The position numbers and the translations under genes are program-made. Shown here one piece after another: positions 1 through 8,634 of a stretch of DNA of 64,000 bases. The DNA is from Serratia ficaria (GTDB lineage Bacteria > Pseudomonadota > Gammaproteobacteria > Enterobacterales > Enterobacteriaceae), in contig NZ_LT906479.1 in the NCBI RefSeq assembly GCF_900187015.1, positions 1,488,001-1,552,000 of the forward strand, written 5' to 3'. Within the stretch, counting starts at the first letter, position 1. Each line of letters opens with the position of its first letter. The notes beneath the pieces were generated by a model. That model did not search any database. It had not been told where the DNA came from and saw nothing but the letters and a program-made list of their open reading frames with translations.

Positions 1-1
1 C

Positions 2-97
2 GCCATCGGCGTCGGCGGCGCGCCGGGCGGGCATCTGGATCAGCAATGCGCATTAGAGGCGTTGAAAAGCGCCCAGAGCAGCCTGAAAGCCGGCTAA
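2..97 (+). CDS. GlcG/HbpS-family heme-binding-like protein, C-terminal end (partial)
   Basis: An open frame enters from the left edge and stops with TAA at 95-97. The last residues include AIGVGGAPGGHLDQQCALEA, which resembles the conserved C-terminal segment of GlcG/HbpS (DUF336) proteins, where a Gly-rich turn is followed by a helix with a D/E-Q-x-C motif. Only about 31 residues are visible, so the function stays a family-level guess. The 118 bp between this stop and the next start hold no further gene that I can see. Confidence 0.55.
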   Translation, partial: AIGVGGAPGGHLDQQCALEALKSAQSSLKAG

Positions 98-215
98 GTT
101 TTGACGCCAGGTCAGTGATCAACGTATTTTCCGCCATCATCTCATACACATTTATGGGGGTTTACCGCTATGCTAAACGGATAATGACCCATGAATTTAA
201 AAAGGATGAACCACT

Positions 216-1133
216 TTGGCCGGAAGTAGCTTACTGACTTTAATCGATGACATCGCTTCACTGCTGGACGACGTCTCGTTGATGACCAAAATGGCGGCGA
301 AAAAAACCGCCGGGGTACTGGGGGACGATCTGGCGCTGAACGCGCAACAGGTCAGTGGGGTAAAGGCCGACCGTGAACTGCCGGTGGTGTGGAGCGTCGC
401 CAAGGGCTCGTTGATCAATAAGGCCATTCTGGTGCCGCTGGCGCTGCTGATCAGCGCCTTTGCGCCCTGGGCCATCACGCCGCTGCTGATGGTGGGCGGC
501 GCCTACCTGTGCTACGAAGGCTTCGAGAAGGTGTACCACAGCCTGGCGCATGCCAAATCGACGCCGGAGGCACAGGAAACGCTGGACGCCAACGAGGACG
601 TGGCGGCTTATGAGAAACGCAAGGTAAAAGGGGCGGTGCGAACCGACTTCGTGCTGTCCGCCGAGATTATCGCCATCACGCTGGGCACCGTCGCCGGCGC
701 GGCGTTCAGCCAACAGGTGATCGTGCTGTGCGGCATCGCCATCGTGATGACGGTGGGGGTTTACGGCATCGTGGCGGGCATCGTCAAGCTGGACGATCTG
801 GGATTGTACCTGAGCCGCAAAAGCGGCGCGCTGGCCCGCACGCTCGGCAGCGGCATCGTCAGCGCCGCGCCATACCTGATGAAAACGCTGTCGATCGTCG
901 GCACCATCGCCATGTTTATGGTCGGGGGCGGCATCCTGACCCACGGTCTGCCGCCGGTGCACCACCTGTTCGAGGACTGGGCGTCTTACGCCACCGTGGT
1001 GCCGACCTTTGGCCATATTCTGCAGGGCGTCATTCCGGCATTGCTGAACGTGGCGTTCGGCCTGATCGCCGGCGCTGCGGTGCTGTTGCTGGTGTCGTCG
1101 CTGGGCGCCATCCGCGCGCGTTTGAAAGCCTGA
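216..1133 (+). CDS. yedI: YedI-like inner membrane protein (DUF808)
   Basis: The 305-residue product matches the E. coli YedI family along its length. The N-terminus [19 protein letters not shown], the block [20 protein letters not shown] and several hydrophobic segments in the middle and C-terminal half are typical of this inner membrane family. Its biochemical role is unknown. The start is a TTG codon at 216, chosen because the family begins with MAGSS and an AAGGA sequence lies at about 201-205. A GC-rich inverted repeat follows the stop and separates it from the convergent acetyltransferase gene. Confidence 0.9.
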   Translation: MAGSSLLTLIDDIASLLDDVSLMTKMAAKKTAGVLGDDLALNAQQVSGVKADRELPVVWSVAKGSLINKAILVPLALLISAFAPWAITPLLMVGGAYLCYEGFEKVYHSLAHAKSTPEAQETLDANEDVAAYEKRKVKGAVRTDFVLSAEIIAITLGTVAGAAFSQQVIVLCGIAIVMTVGVYGIVAGIVKLDDLGLYLSRKSGALARTLGSGIVSAAPYLMKTLSIVGTIAMFMVGGGILTHGLPPVHHLFEDWASYATVVPTFGHILQGVIPALLNVAFGLIAGAAVLLLVSSLGAIRARLKA

Positions 1134-1139
1134 CAAAAA

Positions 1140-1158
1140 CGGGGGCGTCCTGCCCCCG
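1140..1158 (-). terminator. Rho-independent terminator between convergent genes
   Basis: The arms CGGGGGC (1140-1146) and GCCCCCG (1152-1158) form a 7-bp perfect stem with a 5-nt loop. Read on the minus strand the stem is followed by GTTTTTG, so it best serves the acetyltransferase gene ending at 1165. It lies between two convergent stops. Confidence 0.7.
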
Positions 1159-1164
1159 CCATGT

Positions 1165-1707
1165 TCACCGCGGCGCAGTAGCGCCGCTTTCGCCCAGCGC
1201 ACGCTGCATGATGTGGGTGTCGCGCCACTCTCCCAATTTAAAACCCACCGCTTTCAGCGTGCCCACGTCGTTGAACCCCAGCTTTTGGTGCAGCGCCAGC
1301 GAACCTTGATTGGCGGCCGAATCGCCGACGATCGCCAGCATTTGCCGCCAGGGGCCTTGTTCGCAGCGGGCGATCAGCGCAGCCAACAGCGCTTTGCCGA
1401 TGCCGTTGCCCTGCTGGCCTTCGGCGATATACACCGAGTCCTCCACCGTATATCGGTAAGCCGGGCGCGGCCGATAGGGCGTCGCGTAACAGTAGCCGAG
1501 GATGCGGCCGTCGCTTTTGGCCACCAGCCAGGGCAGGCCGGCTTGCAGCACCTGGCTGCGCCGCTGCTGCATTTCCGCCAGCGTCGGCGGGGTTTCTTCA
1601 AACGACGCCGCGCCGTGCAGCACATGGTGAGCGTAAATCTGCTGTATCGCGGCCATGTCGTCGGGCGTGGCGTCCGTGAGGGTCAGTAGCGGGGCGGAAA
1701 GCATCAT
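1165..1707 (-). CDS. GNAT N-acetyltransferase, phosphinothricin/methionine-sulfoximine acetyltransferase type
   Basis: The 180-residue protein has a single GNAT fold. The order DATPDDMAAIQQIYAHHV, GAASFEE, then VEDSVYIAEGQQGNGIGKAL with the acetyl-CoA loop G-Q-x-G-x-G/A, is the pattern of the Pat/MnaT group. These enzymes acetylate the alpha-amine of methionine sulfoximine, methionine sulfone or phosphinothricin with acetyl-CoA in the cytoplasm. The start codon ATG at 1705-1707 is preceded by AGGAACC. The real substrate cannot be decided from sequence alone. The gene seems to be monocistronic. Confidence 0.8.
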   Translation of the reverse strand: MMLSAPLLTLTDATPDDMAAIQQIYAHHVLHGAASFEETPPTLAEMQQRRSQVLQAGLPWLVAKSDGRILGYCYATPYRPRPAYRYTVEDSVYIAEGQQGNGIGKALLAALIARCEQGPWRQMLAIVGDSAANQGSLALHQKLGFNDVGTLKAVGFKLGEWRDTHIMQRALGESGATAPR

Positions 1708-1809
1708 GGCGGTTCCTGTTTACCGTGATAAATCAGAAGATAGCCGCATTATGCTCCCGGCCCGAGGTTAAGGTAAATCGGGCTTTCTTATAGCGAAGAT
1801 AAGGAAAAC

Positions 1810-2736
1810 CTATGGCTGCCTGGCCGCCGGATGCGCCGGCGCCAAACGCCGCAGCGCGCCGGATGCCAGCAGCACCCCGAGGATCACCCATGCCGCCCCG
1901 GCCAGTTGCCAGAGGTTAGGGGTATGGCCGGTGAGGGTAGCCACCAGCATGGTGAATACCGGCGCCAGATTAAAGAAGATCGCGGTGCGCACCGAACCGA
2001 TTTTTTCCAGCCCGTTGAACCACAACAAATAGGCCAGCAGTGAACCGCACAGTGCCAGATACGCCACCGCGGCATGCACGCCGAGCGGGGCGGCGGCCAG
2101 GCTTTGCCGGGGATCTTCGAACAGCATGCCCAGCGGCAGCAGCGCCAGCGTGCCGAACAGCATCGAGTAGCTGGTGGTTTCGACGGCGGTGGCGTTGCGC
2201 ACCCACCGTCGGGTGCCGACCATATTCAGCGCCCAGGCCAGGCTGCCGAGCAGAATGATGCCGTCGCCGGGGCTGATATCCAGTCGCAACAGCGTCTGGA
2301 TATCGCCCTGGGTGATCACCAGCGCCACGCCGATAAACCCGGAGAGCAAACCGGTGACGCGCGCCGGGCTCAGTTTTTCATGCTCCCAGATGACACTGAA
2401 CACCATGGTCCACAGCGGCGTGGTGGCGAGGATCAGCGCGCCGTTGACCGGCGAGGTGGATTGCAGGCCAAAGAAGGTGCACAGGTTAAATACCGTAAAG
2501 CCGAGCACCCCGAGGCCCAGATAGGCCGGCCAGTTGTTTTTCAGCGCGCTGAGGCGCAGCTGGCCGCGCAGGCCGAACACCAGCAACAGCATCAAGGTCG
2601 CCAGGCTGAAACGTTCTATCGAGGCGCTAATCGGCGGCTGATGGGCGATGATGTAAGCGCCGACGTTGAAATTGGTGCCCCAAAAAAAGGTGGCGACGAT
2701 CACGCCCAAATAGGCCAGCGGCAGAGAAGGGGTCAT
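1810..2736 (-). CDS. EamA/DMT-family exporter
   Basis: The 308-residue protein has about ten hydrophobic helices arranged as two EamA repeats. It starts with MTPSLPLAYLGVIVATFFWG, including the FFWGTNF motif after helix 1 that is common in drug/metabolite transporters. The family exports amino acids and other small metabolites across the inner membrane. The gene is divergent from the LysR gene at 2839, about 100 bp apart, so that regulator is the obvious candidate controller. No substrate can be assigned. The C-terminus is short, Arg/Pro-rich and cytoplasmic. Confidence 0.85.
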   Translation of the reverse strand: MTPSLPLAYLGVIVATFFWGTNFNVGAYIIAHQPPISASIERFSLATLMLLLVFGLRGQLRLSALKNNWPAYLGLGVLGFTVFNLCTFFGLQSTSPVNGALILATTPLWTMVFSVIWEHEKLSPARVTGLLSGFIGVALVITQGDIQTLLRLDISPGDGIILLGSLAWALNMVGTRRWVRNATAVETTSYSMLFGTLALLPLGMLFEDPRQSLAAAPLGVHAAVAYLALCGSLLAYLLWFNGLEKIGSVRTAIFFNLAPVFTMLVATLTGHTPNLWQLAGAAWVILGVLLASGALRRLAPAHPAARQP

Positions 2737-2838
2737 AACGGTTTCCTTTTGTTGATAATGCGAACGGGAAACAGTTTGCGCTCGTGCTCTTTGCGGTAGA
2801 ATTCCCTATACATTCACTTGGCATGTGAGAAAACACCC

Positions 2839-3717
2839 ATGTTCAACTGGGAAGATCTGCACTACTTTATGGTTTTCGCACGCGAAAAATCGCTGTCCGG
2901 CGCGGCACGCAGCCTGCAGGTCGATCACGCCACCGTGGCACGGCGCATCGCCAGCCTGGAGGCGTCGTTGCAGCTGAAGCTGGTGGATCGTCGCCCACGC
3001 AGTTACCTGATGACTGCCGATGGGTTACGCATCGCCGAGCAGGGCGACGCCATGGCGCTCAATGCGTTTGCCGTCGGGCGCGCGGCGCTGGGGGGGCGGC
3101 AGGGCGTATCGGGCGAGGTGACATTGAGTGTACCGCCGGTAATGGGGGTGAAGCTGATCGCGCCGCGCCTCGGCGAGCTGCAGAGACGTTATCCGGATCT
3201 GCGGCCCGTCTTGCTGGCGGATACCGCTAACCGCTCGCTGTTGCGCGGCGAAGCCGACATCGCCGTCCGGCTCAGTCGCGCCAATGAAAGCGATCTGGTG
3301 GCGAGGAAAATCGGCACGGTGGAGTTTGGCCTGTACGCCGACGCGGATTATCTGCAGGTTACGCCGGATGCGGAGCGCGCGTTTATCGGCTATCACGACG
3401 ATCGCGCCGCGCCGGCGCAGCAGCGCTGGCTGTTGGCACAGGCGGGTTCGCGGCCGCTGGCGCTGCGCAGCAATGATCTGATGATCCAGGCCGCCGCGGC
3501 GGTTGCCGGCGCCGGCGTGGCGCTGTTGCCGCATTTTGTGGCGCAGGACGCCGGGTTGCAGCGGCTGTCGCCGGAGCAGGCGCTGAGCCGCGAGATCTGG
3601 CTGACGGTGCATGATGATATTCGCCATGCGCCGGGCATTGTCGCCGTGACGGCGTTTTTGCTGGAGTGCTATGCGGGGGCGGCGGGGATCACCCGGCTGG
3701 TGGACGCCGCCGGGTGA
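2839..3717 (+). CDS. LysR-family transcriptional regulator
   Basis: The 292-residue product has an N-terminal winged HTH (residues about 1-60, LHYFMVFAREKSLSGAAR) followed by a periplasmic-binding-protein-like effector domain. I start it at ATG 2839 (MFNWEDLHYF) rather than upstream, because LysR proteins begin just before this helix. In the HTH the motif VDHATVARRIASLE replaces the commoner SQPAVSRQI form, a variant seen in a LysR subgroup. It is divergent from the EamA exporter gene and probably regulates it. The effector is unknown. Confidence 0.88.
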   Translation: MFNWEDLHYFMVFAREKSLSGAARSLQVDHATVARRIASLEASLQLKLVDRRPRSYLMTADGLRIAEQGDAMALNAFAVGRAALGGRQGVSGEVTLSVPPVMGVKLIAPRLGELQRRYPDLRPVLLADTANRSLLRGEADIAVRLSRANESDLVARKIGTVEFGLYADADYLQVTPDAERAFIGYHDDRAAPAQQRWLLAQAGSRPLALRSNDLMIQAAAAVAGAGVALLPHFVAQDAGLQRLSPEQALSREIWLTVHDDIRHAPGIVAVTAFLLECYAGAAGITRLVDAAG

Positions 3718-3729
3718 AATGACCGCGGT

Positions 3730-4542
3730 TTACCAGCCTTTTACCGCGCCGCCGTTGAAGATGCTCTCCGCGGCTTTGGCTACCTCGTCCGATTCGTAGG
3801 CCTTGACGAAGTTTTGCACCTTTTGCGCATGCCGGTTGTCTTCGCGCGTCACGATGATGTTGGTGTACGGCGAATTTTTGTCTTCGATAAAGATGCCGTC
3901 TTTGGTCGGCGTCAGCCCGGTCTGGTTGATATAGGTGGTGCTGATGATGGCGACGGTGACTTTCGGGTCGTCCAGCACGTGCGGCAGCTGTGCGCCTTCC
4001 AGCTCCATGATTTTGTAGTTATGCGGGTTGGCGCTGATGTCCAGCGCGGTGGGCAACAGCCCCTTGCCCGGTTTCAAACCGATCAGGCCGGTTTTTTCCA
4101 GCAGCAGCAGGGCGCGGCCAAGGTTGGTCGGGTCGAGCGGAATGGCGATCACCGCGCCGTCCTGCAACTCTTTCAGCGATTTGATTTTCTTCGAGTAGCC
4201 GGCCATCGGGAACACGAAGGTATTGCCGACCGCCACCAGCCTGTAGCCGTGATCCTTGTTTTGCTGCTCGAGGAACGGCCGGTGCTGGAACACGTTGGCG
4301 TCCAGCTCGCCTTTGTCGGTGGCGTCGTTCGGCAGCAAAGAGCCGCTGAAGCTGACCAGTTCGACCTCCAAACCGTATTTATCTTTCGCCACCTGCCTGG
4401 CGACCTCCGCCACGTCCTGTTCGGCGCCGTTAATCACCCCGACCTTGATGTGATTCTGGTCGGTTTTTTGATCGCAGCCCTGCAGCGCCATCACGGCGGC
4501 CAAAGCCGCCAGCAGAGGGGTGAAACGCCAGCTTTTGGTCAT
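3730..4542 (-). CDS. NlpA/MetQ-family lipoprotein, methionine-type ABC substrate-binding protein
   Basis: The 270-residue protein starts at ATG 4540-4542 and has a lipoprotein signal ending in the lipobox LQGC, with the lipidated Cys at residue 23. The body follows MetQ/NlpA closely: VGNTFVFPMAGYSKKIKSL, IAIPLDPTNLGRALLLLEK, and the C-terminus FNGGAVKGW. MetQ delivers L- or D-methionine to the MetNI transporter at the inner membrane. No metN or metI lies beside it, so it resembles E. coli NlpA, an orphan MetQ paralogue. A relic of another MetQ-type gene lies at 35.05 kb. Confidence 0.88.
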   Translation of the reverse strand: MTKSWRFTPLLAALAAVMALQGCDQKTDQNHIKVGVINGAEQDVAEVARQVAKDKYGLEVELVSFSGSLLPNDATDKGELDANVFQHRPFLEQQNKDHGYRLVAVGNTFVFPMAGYSKKIKSLKELQDGAVIAIPLDPTNLGRALLLLEKTGLIGLKPGKGLLPTALDISANPHNYKIMELEGAQLPHVLDDPKVTVAIISTTYINQTGLTPTKDGIFIEDKNSPYTNIIVTREDNRHAQKVQNFVKAYESDEVAKAAESIFNGGAVKGW

Positions 4543-4656
4543 CGACTTCTCCCTGAAAAGAACAATAAAATCAGTTGGTTTTGTTCTGACAGCTAAGCCT
4601 GAACCGCCGGCCAAGTCAAATGCTTGTTCAGCACAAACGGCTATAGCTAATAACCG

Positions 4657-5484
4657 TTAAAGCGGGCGCAGCACCAGGATACCCGGCGTGGCCAGCACGT
4701 AATCCATAAAGGGCGAATCCACCACCCGCATGTTTTCCTTGCGCGATGACGCGTTGCGCAGCACCGGGCCGCCGTCGGTCATGACAAAGATGCCGGTATG
4801 GGTGACGTCCAGCCCCGGCAGGTTGGTATAGATGCCGATATAATCGCCGGTGCGCAGCTGGGCCAGCACCTTGGCGTCGACATGGTCGCTGGGGATATAG
4901 GTGACGCTGCGGCGCAGGTTGTCCAGCCCCGGCAGATAGCGGCTGCCGTCCGCTTTCTCGTTGAGGTTTTTGTTCAGCGTAACGGCGTGCGGGCTGAGCT
5001 GCGCGGTGATGTCTTTCGCCACCGCCGCAGGCCGCTGCGCCCAGTCGGTGAAGAAGTGTTTGCGCTGTTGGAAGCTGACCTCGCCGTTGACATAGCGGGT
5101 CCGGATCAGACGCCGGACGAACCCGGCGCGGGTATCGGCCTGGCTGAGCGCTTCGACGTAGTCGATGTAGGTAAAGCAATCCAGCCCGCGGAAGTCGATC
5201 ACCAGCTGCTCCGGCGTATGCTGCGAACCGATCAGCCTGTTGGCGACGTAAGGCGTGCCGAGGAATTGCTGCGCGATCAGCGCGCGGGTGCGGCCAGCGG
5301 CCTGCCCGGCAGGCCAGCCGGTGCGCAGCGCGAGGATCTCATCGAGCTTGCTTGAGGTGGCGTCGTCGATCTTCACCTGGGGATCCGTCGGGGATGACGC
5401 GGTATTCGGCGGCGCGTCGGCAGGCGGACGCGGGGTACACCCGTTCATGGCTATAACTAGCATCAGTAAAACAACCTTGTACAT
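4657..5484 (-). CDS. DUF1460 lipoprotein, NlpC/P60-like amidase fold
   Basis: The 275-residue protein carries a short lipoprotein signal (MYKVVLLMLVIAMNGC, Cys at 16) and then a DUF1460 domain. The motif GLDCFTYIDYVEAL supplies the presumed catalytic Cys, and DVTHTGIFV supplies the His, as expected for N-acetylmuramoyl-L-alanine amidase-like papain-fold enzymes. It probably acts on peptidoglycan fragments in the periplasm, anchored to the outer membrane, but this is inferred. The promoter region contains Fur-box-like AT-rich inverted repeats at 5510-5536, so it may respond to iron. Confidence 0.82.
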   Translation of the reverse strand: MYKVVLLMLVIAMNGCTPRPPADAPPNTASSPTDPQVKIDDATSSKLDEILALRTGWPAGQAAGRTRALIAQQFLGTPYVANRLIGSQHTPEQLVIDFRGLDCFTYIDYVEALSQADTRAGFVRRLIRTRYVNGEVSFQQRKHFFTDWAQRPAAVAKDITAQLSPHAVTLNKNLNEKADGSRYLPGLDNLRRSVTYIPSDHVDAKVLAQLRTGDYIGIYTNLPGLDVTHTGIFVMTDGGPVLRNASSRKENMRVVDSPFMDYVLATPGILVLRPL

Positions 5485-5509
5485 TCAACCCTCCAATGGT
5501 TTCGCGTGG

Positions 5510-5536
5510 TTATCATATAAATGATAACAGTTCTCA
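5510..5536 (-). promoter_or_regulatory. Candidate Fur-type operator upstream of the DUF1460 gene
   Basis: TTATCAT (5510-5516) and ATGATAA (5521-5527) form a perfect inverted repeat. The overlapping TGATAACAGTTCTCA (5522-5536) matches the 7-1-7 Fur consensus TGATAATNATTATCA at 11 of 14 defined positions. It lies 26-52 bp before the start codon. The assignment to Fur is tentative. Confidence 0.45.
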
Positions 5537-5586
5537 TCCCTTGGCGAGTGGTTAAGCATTAAACACAGTCTAAACGATGACCCACA

Positions 5587-6132
5587 TCAGTAGCCGATCT
5601 CGCTGTTGAACGGCAGATACCAGAACAGCGCGATTTCATGGTCGGCGATTTCCGGTTGCGCGCGGTACAGCAGGTGGTCGATGCCGCCGAGGATAAACCC
5701 GTAGCGCTGATAGCAGCGGCAGGCCACCAGATTGTTGTTCTGCGTCTCCAGCATCATACCTGAGGTTTCCTGTCGCCGCGCCCAGTCTTTGGCGCAGTCC
5801 AGCAGCGCGCTGGCGACCCCCAGGCGGCGTACGTGGGCGCCGACCGCGATCTCCTCAATCAGCGTATAGCCATTCCAGTTTTTGCTCAGGGTGATATGGC
5901 CGACGGCTTCGCCGCGGTGGCGGGCGAGGAAGGTCTCGCTTTCCTCATTGACGAACGGCGCCAGCGGATAGTGCTTGCGAAACGGCGCTACCGGGCGGAT
6001 CGGCCAGCGGTCGATCGGGGTGTCGAACAGCGGCTGGGCATAGCAGGTTATCTGAAAGCTGAAGTCGCAGCTTGCCAGATAGCCGGCGGGCAGCTGACCG
6101 ACGGCGGCGATCTGAATGGCCGGGCCCATCAT
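5587..6132 (-). CDS. GNAT acetyltransferase, streptothricin acetyltransferase (SatA) type
   Basis: The 181-residue protein is a GNAT enzyme whose segments EEIAVGAHVRRLGVASALL (acetyl-CoA loop R-x-x-G-V/I-A) and EIALFWYLPFNSEIGY at the C-terminus resemble streptothricin N-acetyltransferases. Those enzymes acetylate the beta-lysine side chain of streptothricin in the cytoplasm and inactivate it. Its ATG overlaps the TGA of the upstream hexapeptide acyltransferase by four bases, so the two are translationally coupled. Resistance activity is an inference from family likeness. Confidence 0.75.
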   Translation of the reverse strand: MMGPAIQIAAVGQLPAGYLASCDFSFQITCYAQPLFDTPIDRWPIRPVAPFRKHYPLAPFVNEESETFLARHRGEAVGHITLSKNWNGYTLIEEIAVGAHVRRLGVASALLDCAKDWARRQETSGMMLETQNNNLVACRCYQRYGFILGGIDHLLYRAQPEIADHEIALFWYLPFNSEIGY

Positions 6133-6596
6133 GTCAGCTCCCGGATTAAGCGCGCCGGATTGCCGGCGTAGATCCCGCGGCGCGTGATGTCGCGGGTGAC
6201 CACCGCCCCGGCGCCAATCACCGCGTCGCTGCAGATAGCTACCGCCAGCACGGTGGCGCCGGAGCCGATGGCCACCCGATCGCCGATGCGCGTGCGGCCC
6301 CAGCTCGCCGGATCGGCATTGGGCGCGCCCTGTTTAAACAGGTCGTTGGCGAAGGTGACGTTGTGGCCGACAAAACAGTCCTCTCCGAGGGTGACGTATT
6401 CGCAGATAAAGCTGTGCGACTGGATCTTGCTGCGCGCGCCGATGCTGACATTGCGCTGGATCTCGACAAACGGGCCGACGAAGACGTCGTCGCCGAGCCG
6501 GCAGCCGTACAGGTTGCAGGGTTCGATCAGGGTGACGTTGCGCCCGGCGTCAACGTCGACAATTCCCGCCTGACGCAGGGTTATGGCAGATGACAT
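6129..6596 (-). CDS. Left-handed beta-helix (hexapeptide) acyltransferase
   Basis: The 155-residue protein is made of hexapeptide repeats such as VFVGPFVEIQRNVSIGARSK and VAIGSGATVLAVAICSDAVI, which fold as a left-handed parallel beta-helix. This is the hallmark of O- and N-acyltransferases of the WbbJ/WlbB type. I start at ATG 6594-6596, preceded by GAGGA, instead of the longer upstream frame. It is the first gene of a two-gene operon with the SatA-like gene. It may be a sugar acetyltransferase, but no surface-polysaccharide genes are nearby. Confidence 0.78.
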   Translation of the reverse strand: MSSAITLRQAGIVDVDAGRNVTLIEPCNLYGCRLGDDVFVGPFVEIQRNVSIGARSKIQSHSFICEYVTLGEDCFVGHNVTFANDLFKQGAPNADPASWGRTRIGDRVAIGSGATVLAVAICSDAVIGAGAVVTRDITRRGIYAGNPARLIRELT

Positions 6597-6685
6597 GGCA
6601 TTCCTCACGGCTTTGCTCACTGGAGGGATTATAAGACAAACCGCCGCCGTCTCGCGGCTTTCCGCACGTTTTTTCGGCAAAAGAC

Positions 6686-6691
6686 TATAAT
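6686..6691 (+). promoter_or_regulatory. Probable -10 element for yohC
   Basis: A perfect TATAAT lies in the 205-bp gap before yohC. No good -35 hexamer is visible at 17 bp, so the call is weak. It would give a leader of roughly 100 nt. Confidence 0.3.
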
Positions 6692-6801
6692 TAGTGCAGG
6701 GGAGAGAGCCCCGTGGCCGCAATCCTCGTACGGGCAGCAATCCGTCAGAGGTGTGAAATTCGTTCGCCGATCGCGACCTACGGCGATGGAGGAGGTGTCT
6801 C

Positions 6802-7392
6802 ATGGTTAATCATGTTTGGGGACTGCTGGCGCATCCAAGCACCGAGTTCGAACACATTAAAAGCGAGAACGAAAGCGTCTCGCACCTATACACCCATCAC
6901 GTGTTGTTACTGGCGGCGATCCCGGTGGTCTGCGCCTTTATCGGCACCACTCAGCTGGGGTGGCTCTCCGGAGAGGGGCATGCGATCCGGCTCGATATGT
7001 TTACCGCATTGTATACCGCCGTGGCGTTTTACCTGCTGATGTTGGCGGGCGTGGCGATCATGGGGAAAGTCATTCACTGGATGGCGCGCCGTTATGAATC
7101 GCGCCCCAGCTTGCATCGCTGCATGGTGTTTGCCGGCTATGTCGCCACCCCGATGTTCCTCAGCGGGGTAGTGGCGCTTTATCCGGTGGTGTGGCTGTGC
7201 CTGTTCGTCGGCATCGTCGGCCTGTGCTACTCGGGTTATCTGCTCAATCTGGGCATCCCGCACTTCCTGAATATCGACAGCAAGGAAGGGTTTATCTTCT
7301 CCAGCTCGACCTTCGCCATCGGCATCCTGCTGCTGGAGTTTCTGCTCGGGGTGACGGTGCTGCTGTGGGGGTATGGTTCCTGGTTATTCTAA
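6802..7392 (+). CDS. yohC: YohC-like inner membrane protein, Yip1 family
   Basis: The 196-residue protein matches E. coli YohC throughout: VWGLLAHPSTEFEHI at the N-terminus, YTHHVLLLAAIPVVCAFIG, MVFAGYVATPMFLSGVVALY and the end LLWGYGSWLF. It has five hydrophobic segments, as in the Yip1 family of inner membrane proteins. Its physiological role is unknown. The ATG is preceded by a very strong GGAGGAGG ribosome binding site. A long GC hairpin with a T-rich tail follows the stop. Confidence 0.9.
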   Translation: MVNHVWGLLAHPSTEFEHIKSENESVSHLYTHHVLLLAAIPVVCAFIGTTQLGWLSGEGHAIRLDMFTALYTAVAFYLLMLAGVAIMGKVIHWMARRYESRPSLHRCMVFAGYVATPMFLSGVVALYPVVWLCLFVGIVGLCYSGYLLNLGIPHFLNIDSKEGFIFSSSTFAIGILLLEFLLGVTVLLWGYGSWLF

Positions 7393-7408
7393 GCTGAGCT
7401 CGTTGTTG

Positions 7409-7433
7409 CCCCTCGCGCCGCCGGCGCGAGGGG
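7409..7433 (+). terminator. Terminator of yohC
   Basis: The arms CCCCTCGCGCC and GGCGCGAGGGG give an 11-bp perfect stem with a 3-nt loop, followed by CTTTTGCTTTTT on the plus strand. It lies between yohC and the convergent EamA-type gene. Confidence 0.85.
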
Positions 7434-7443
7434 CTTTTGCTTT

Positions 7444-8295
7444 TTAAGGCCGGCGGAACACCAGCATCACGCCGAGCACGATGCCGGCCATGCCCAACAG
7501 GCTCATCGCCGCCAGCGCGTGGCCGAGCAGCAGATAATCCAGCAGGGCGGTGACCGCCGGGATCAGATAAAACAGGCTGGTGACCTGCACCAGGTTGCCG
7601 CGCTGGATCAGCCGGTACAGCAGGAAGGTCGCCAGCACCGAAATCACCACCGCCATCCACAGCAGCGGCAGCACGAACTCCAGCCGCCACGCCACCCGCA
7701 GCGGCTCGAACGGCAGCGCCAGCGCGCACATCGACAGCCCGACGGCGTACTGCAGCGGCAACACCGCCAGCGGCGGCTGGGCCATGCCTTTTTGCAACAG
7801 GGTGCCGGCGGTCATGCAGCCCAGCGCGATAAAGGCGCACAGCATGCCGATAAGCGAGAAGTGAGCCACCATCAGGCTTTGATACACCACCAGCGTCAGC
7901 CCGGCCAGCGCCAGCAGCAGGCCGAGGCCGCGCAGCCCGGCGCAGCGCCGTTCGGTGATGAACTGGGTGAGGATCGGCTGCACGCCGAGCAGCGTGGCCA
8001 GCACCCCGGGGGTAATGCCCCTTTCCAGCGCCAGCAGATAGCAAATCTGGTAGCTGCCGATCATCAGCAGCCCGATCAGCGCAACGCGCCAGCGGGTGCC
8101 GGGGGCGGGCAGCCATTGCCGTCGCCACAGGCCGATGGCCAGCAGCAGCGCCAGCGCGATGGCGCAGCGGAAGAACAGGAAAGCGAAGGCGGAGGCGTGC
8201 TCCAGACCCCAGCGGGAGAAGATCGCGCCGCTGCTCCATAGCAGGACGAACAGCGTAGCCAGGCCGGCGTTGGCCCAGTGAGAAGGTAATCGCAT
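7444..8295 (-). CDS. EamA/DMT-family exporter
   Basis: The 283-residue protein has ten hydrophobic helices in two EamA repeats and begins with a helix containing LLWSSGAIFSRWGLEHAS, the usual W-S/G motif after helix 1. It is related only distantly to the exporter at 1.8 kb and to EamA at 28.2 kb. The substrate is unknown. A small ORF with a good ribosome binding site lies 107 bp upstream in the same direction and could be a leader or a cotranscribed microprotein. Confidence 0.83.
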   Translation of the reverse strand: MRLPSHWANAGLATLFVLLWSSGAIFSRWGLEHASAFAFLFFRCAIALALLLAIGLWRRQWLPAPGTRWRVALIGLLMIGSYQICYLLALERGITPGVLATLLGVQPILTQFITERRCAGLRGLGLLLALAGLTLVVYQSLMVAHFSLIGMLCAFIALGCMTAGTLLQKGMAQPPLAVLPLQYAVGLSMCALALPFEPLRVAWRLEFVLPLLWMAVVISVLATFLLYRLIQRGNLVQVTSLFYLIPAVTALLDYLLLGHALAAMSLLGMAGIVLGVMLVFRRP

Positions 8296-8402
8296 TTCAT
8301 TTCACCTGTCGTGAAAATTACAGGCTCCGGCATGCGCGGCGGTCTACGCCCGAGCGCAAAAAATTGACAGTAAGCCGGAGGTAAGTAAACGGTCGGTTTG
8401 GC

Positions 8403-8549
8403 TTAGCGCACAACCACGATGCGTGGCGGGTAAGCGGCGACCGCGGAGACGACAGAAGAAACGGCGGGTGGGGCGGAGGGTGCGCACGGCGAAACGGCGG
8501 CCGGAAGGGTCGCGGTTGTCGGGTCCGTAGCGTGCGCAAACTGCATCAT
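8403..8549 (-). CDS. Candidate small ORF, 48 aa, possible leader peptide
   Basis: An ATG-ATG start at 8547-8549 has AGGA placed six bases upstream. The 48-residue frame is rich in Ala, Val, Pro and Thr and ends in RIVVVR. Its stop lies 107 bp before the EamA-type exporter start, on the same strand. In between, CTCCGGC (8366-8372) can pair with GCCGGAG, and a TTTTTT run follows the stop. That arrangement recalls an attenuator for a branched-chain or small neutral amino acid, but no textbook terminator is obvious. It could equally be a chance frame in high-GC DNA. Confidence 0.35.
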   Translation of the reverse strand: MMQFAHATDPTTATLPAAVSPCAPSAPPAVSSVVSAVAAYPPRIVVVR

Positions 8550-8602
8550 GAATTTTCCTGGGTGCCGGGAAAGGATAACGGATTAAAGATAATCAAGTTT
8601 GT

Positions 8603-8634
8603 CGGGGCGCGCAACATAAAATCAGCGCGCCCCG
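8603..8634. repeat. Perfect 10-bp inverted repeat downstream of dld
   Basis: CGGGGCGCGC (8603-8612) and GCGCGCCCCG (8625-8634) are exact inverted copies around a 12-nt AT-rich loop. It probably acts as a transcription stop for dld, though no U-tract follows on either strand. It also marks the end of the aldehyde dehydrogenase remnant. Confidence 0.6.
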
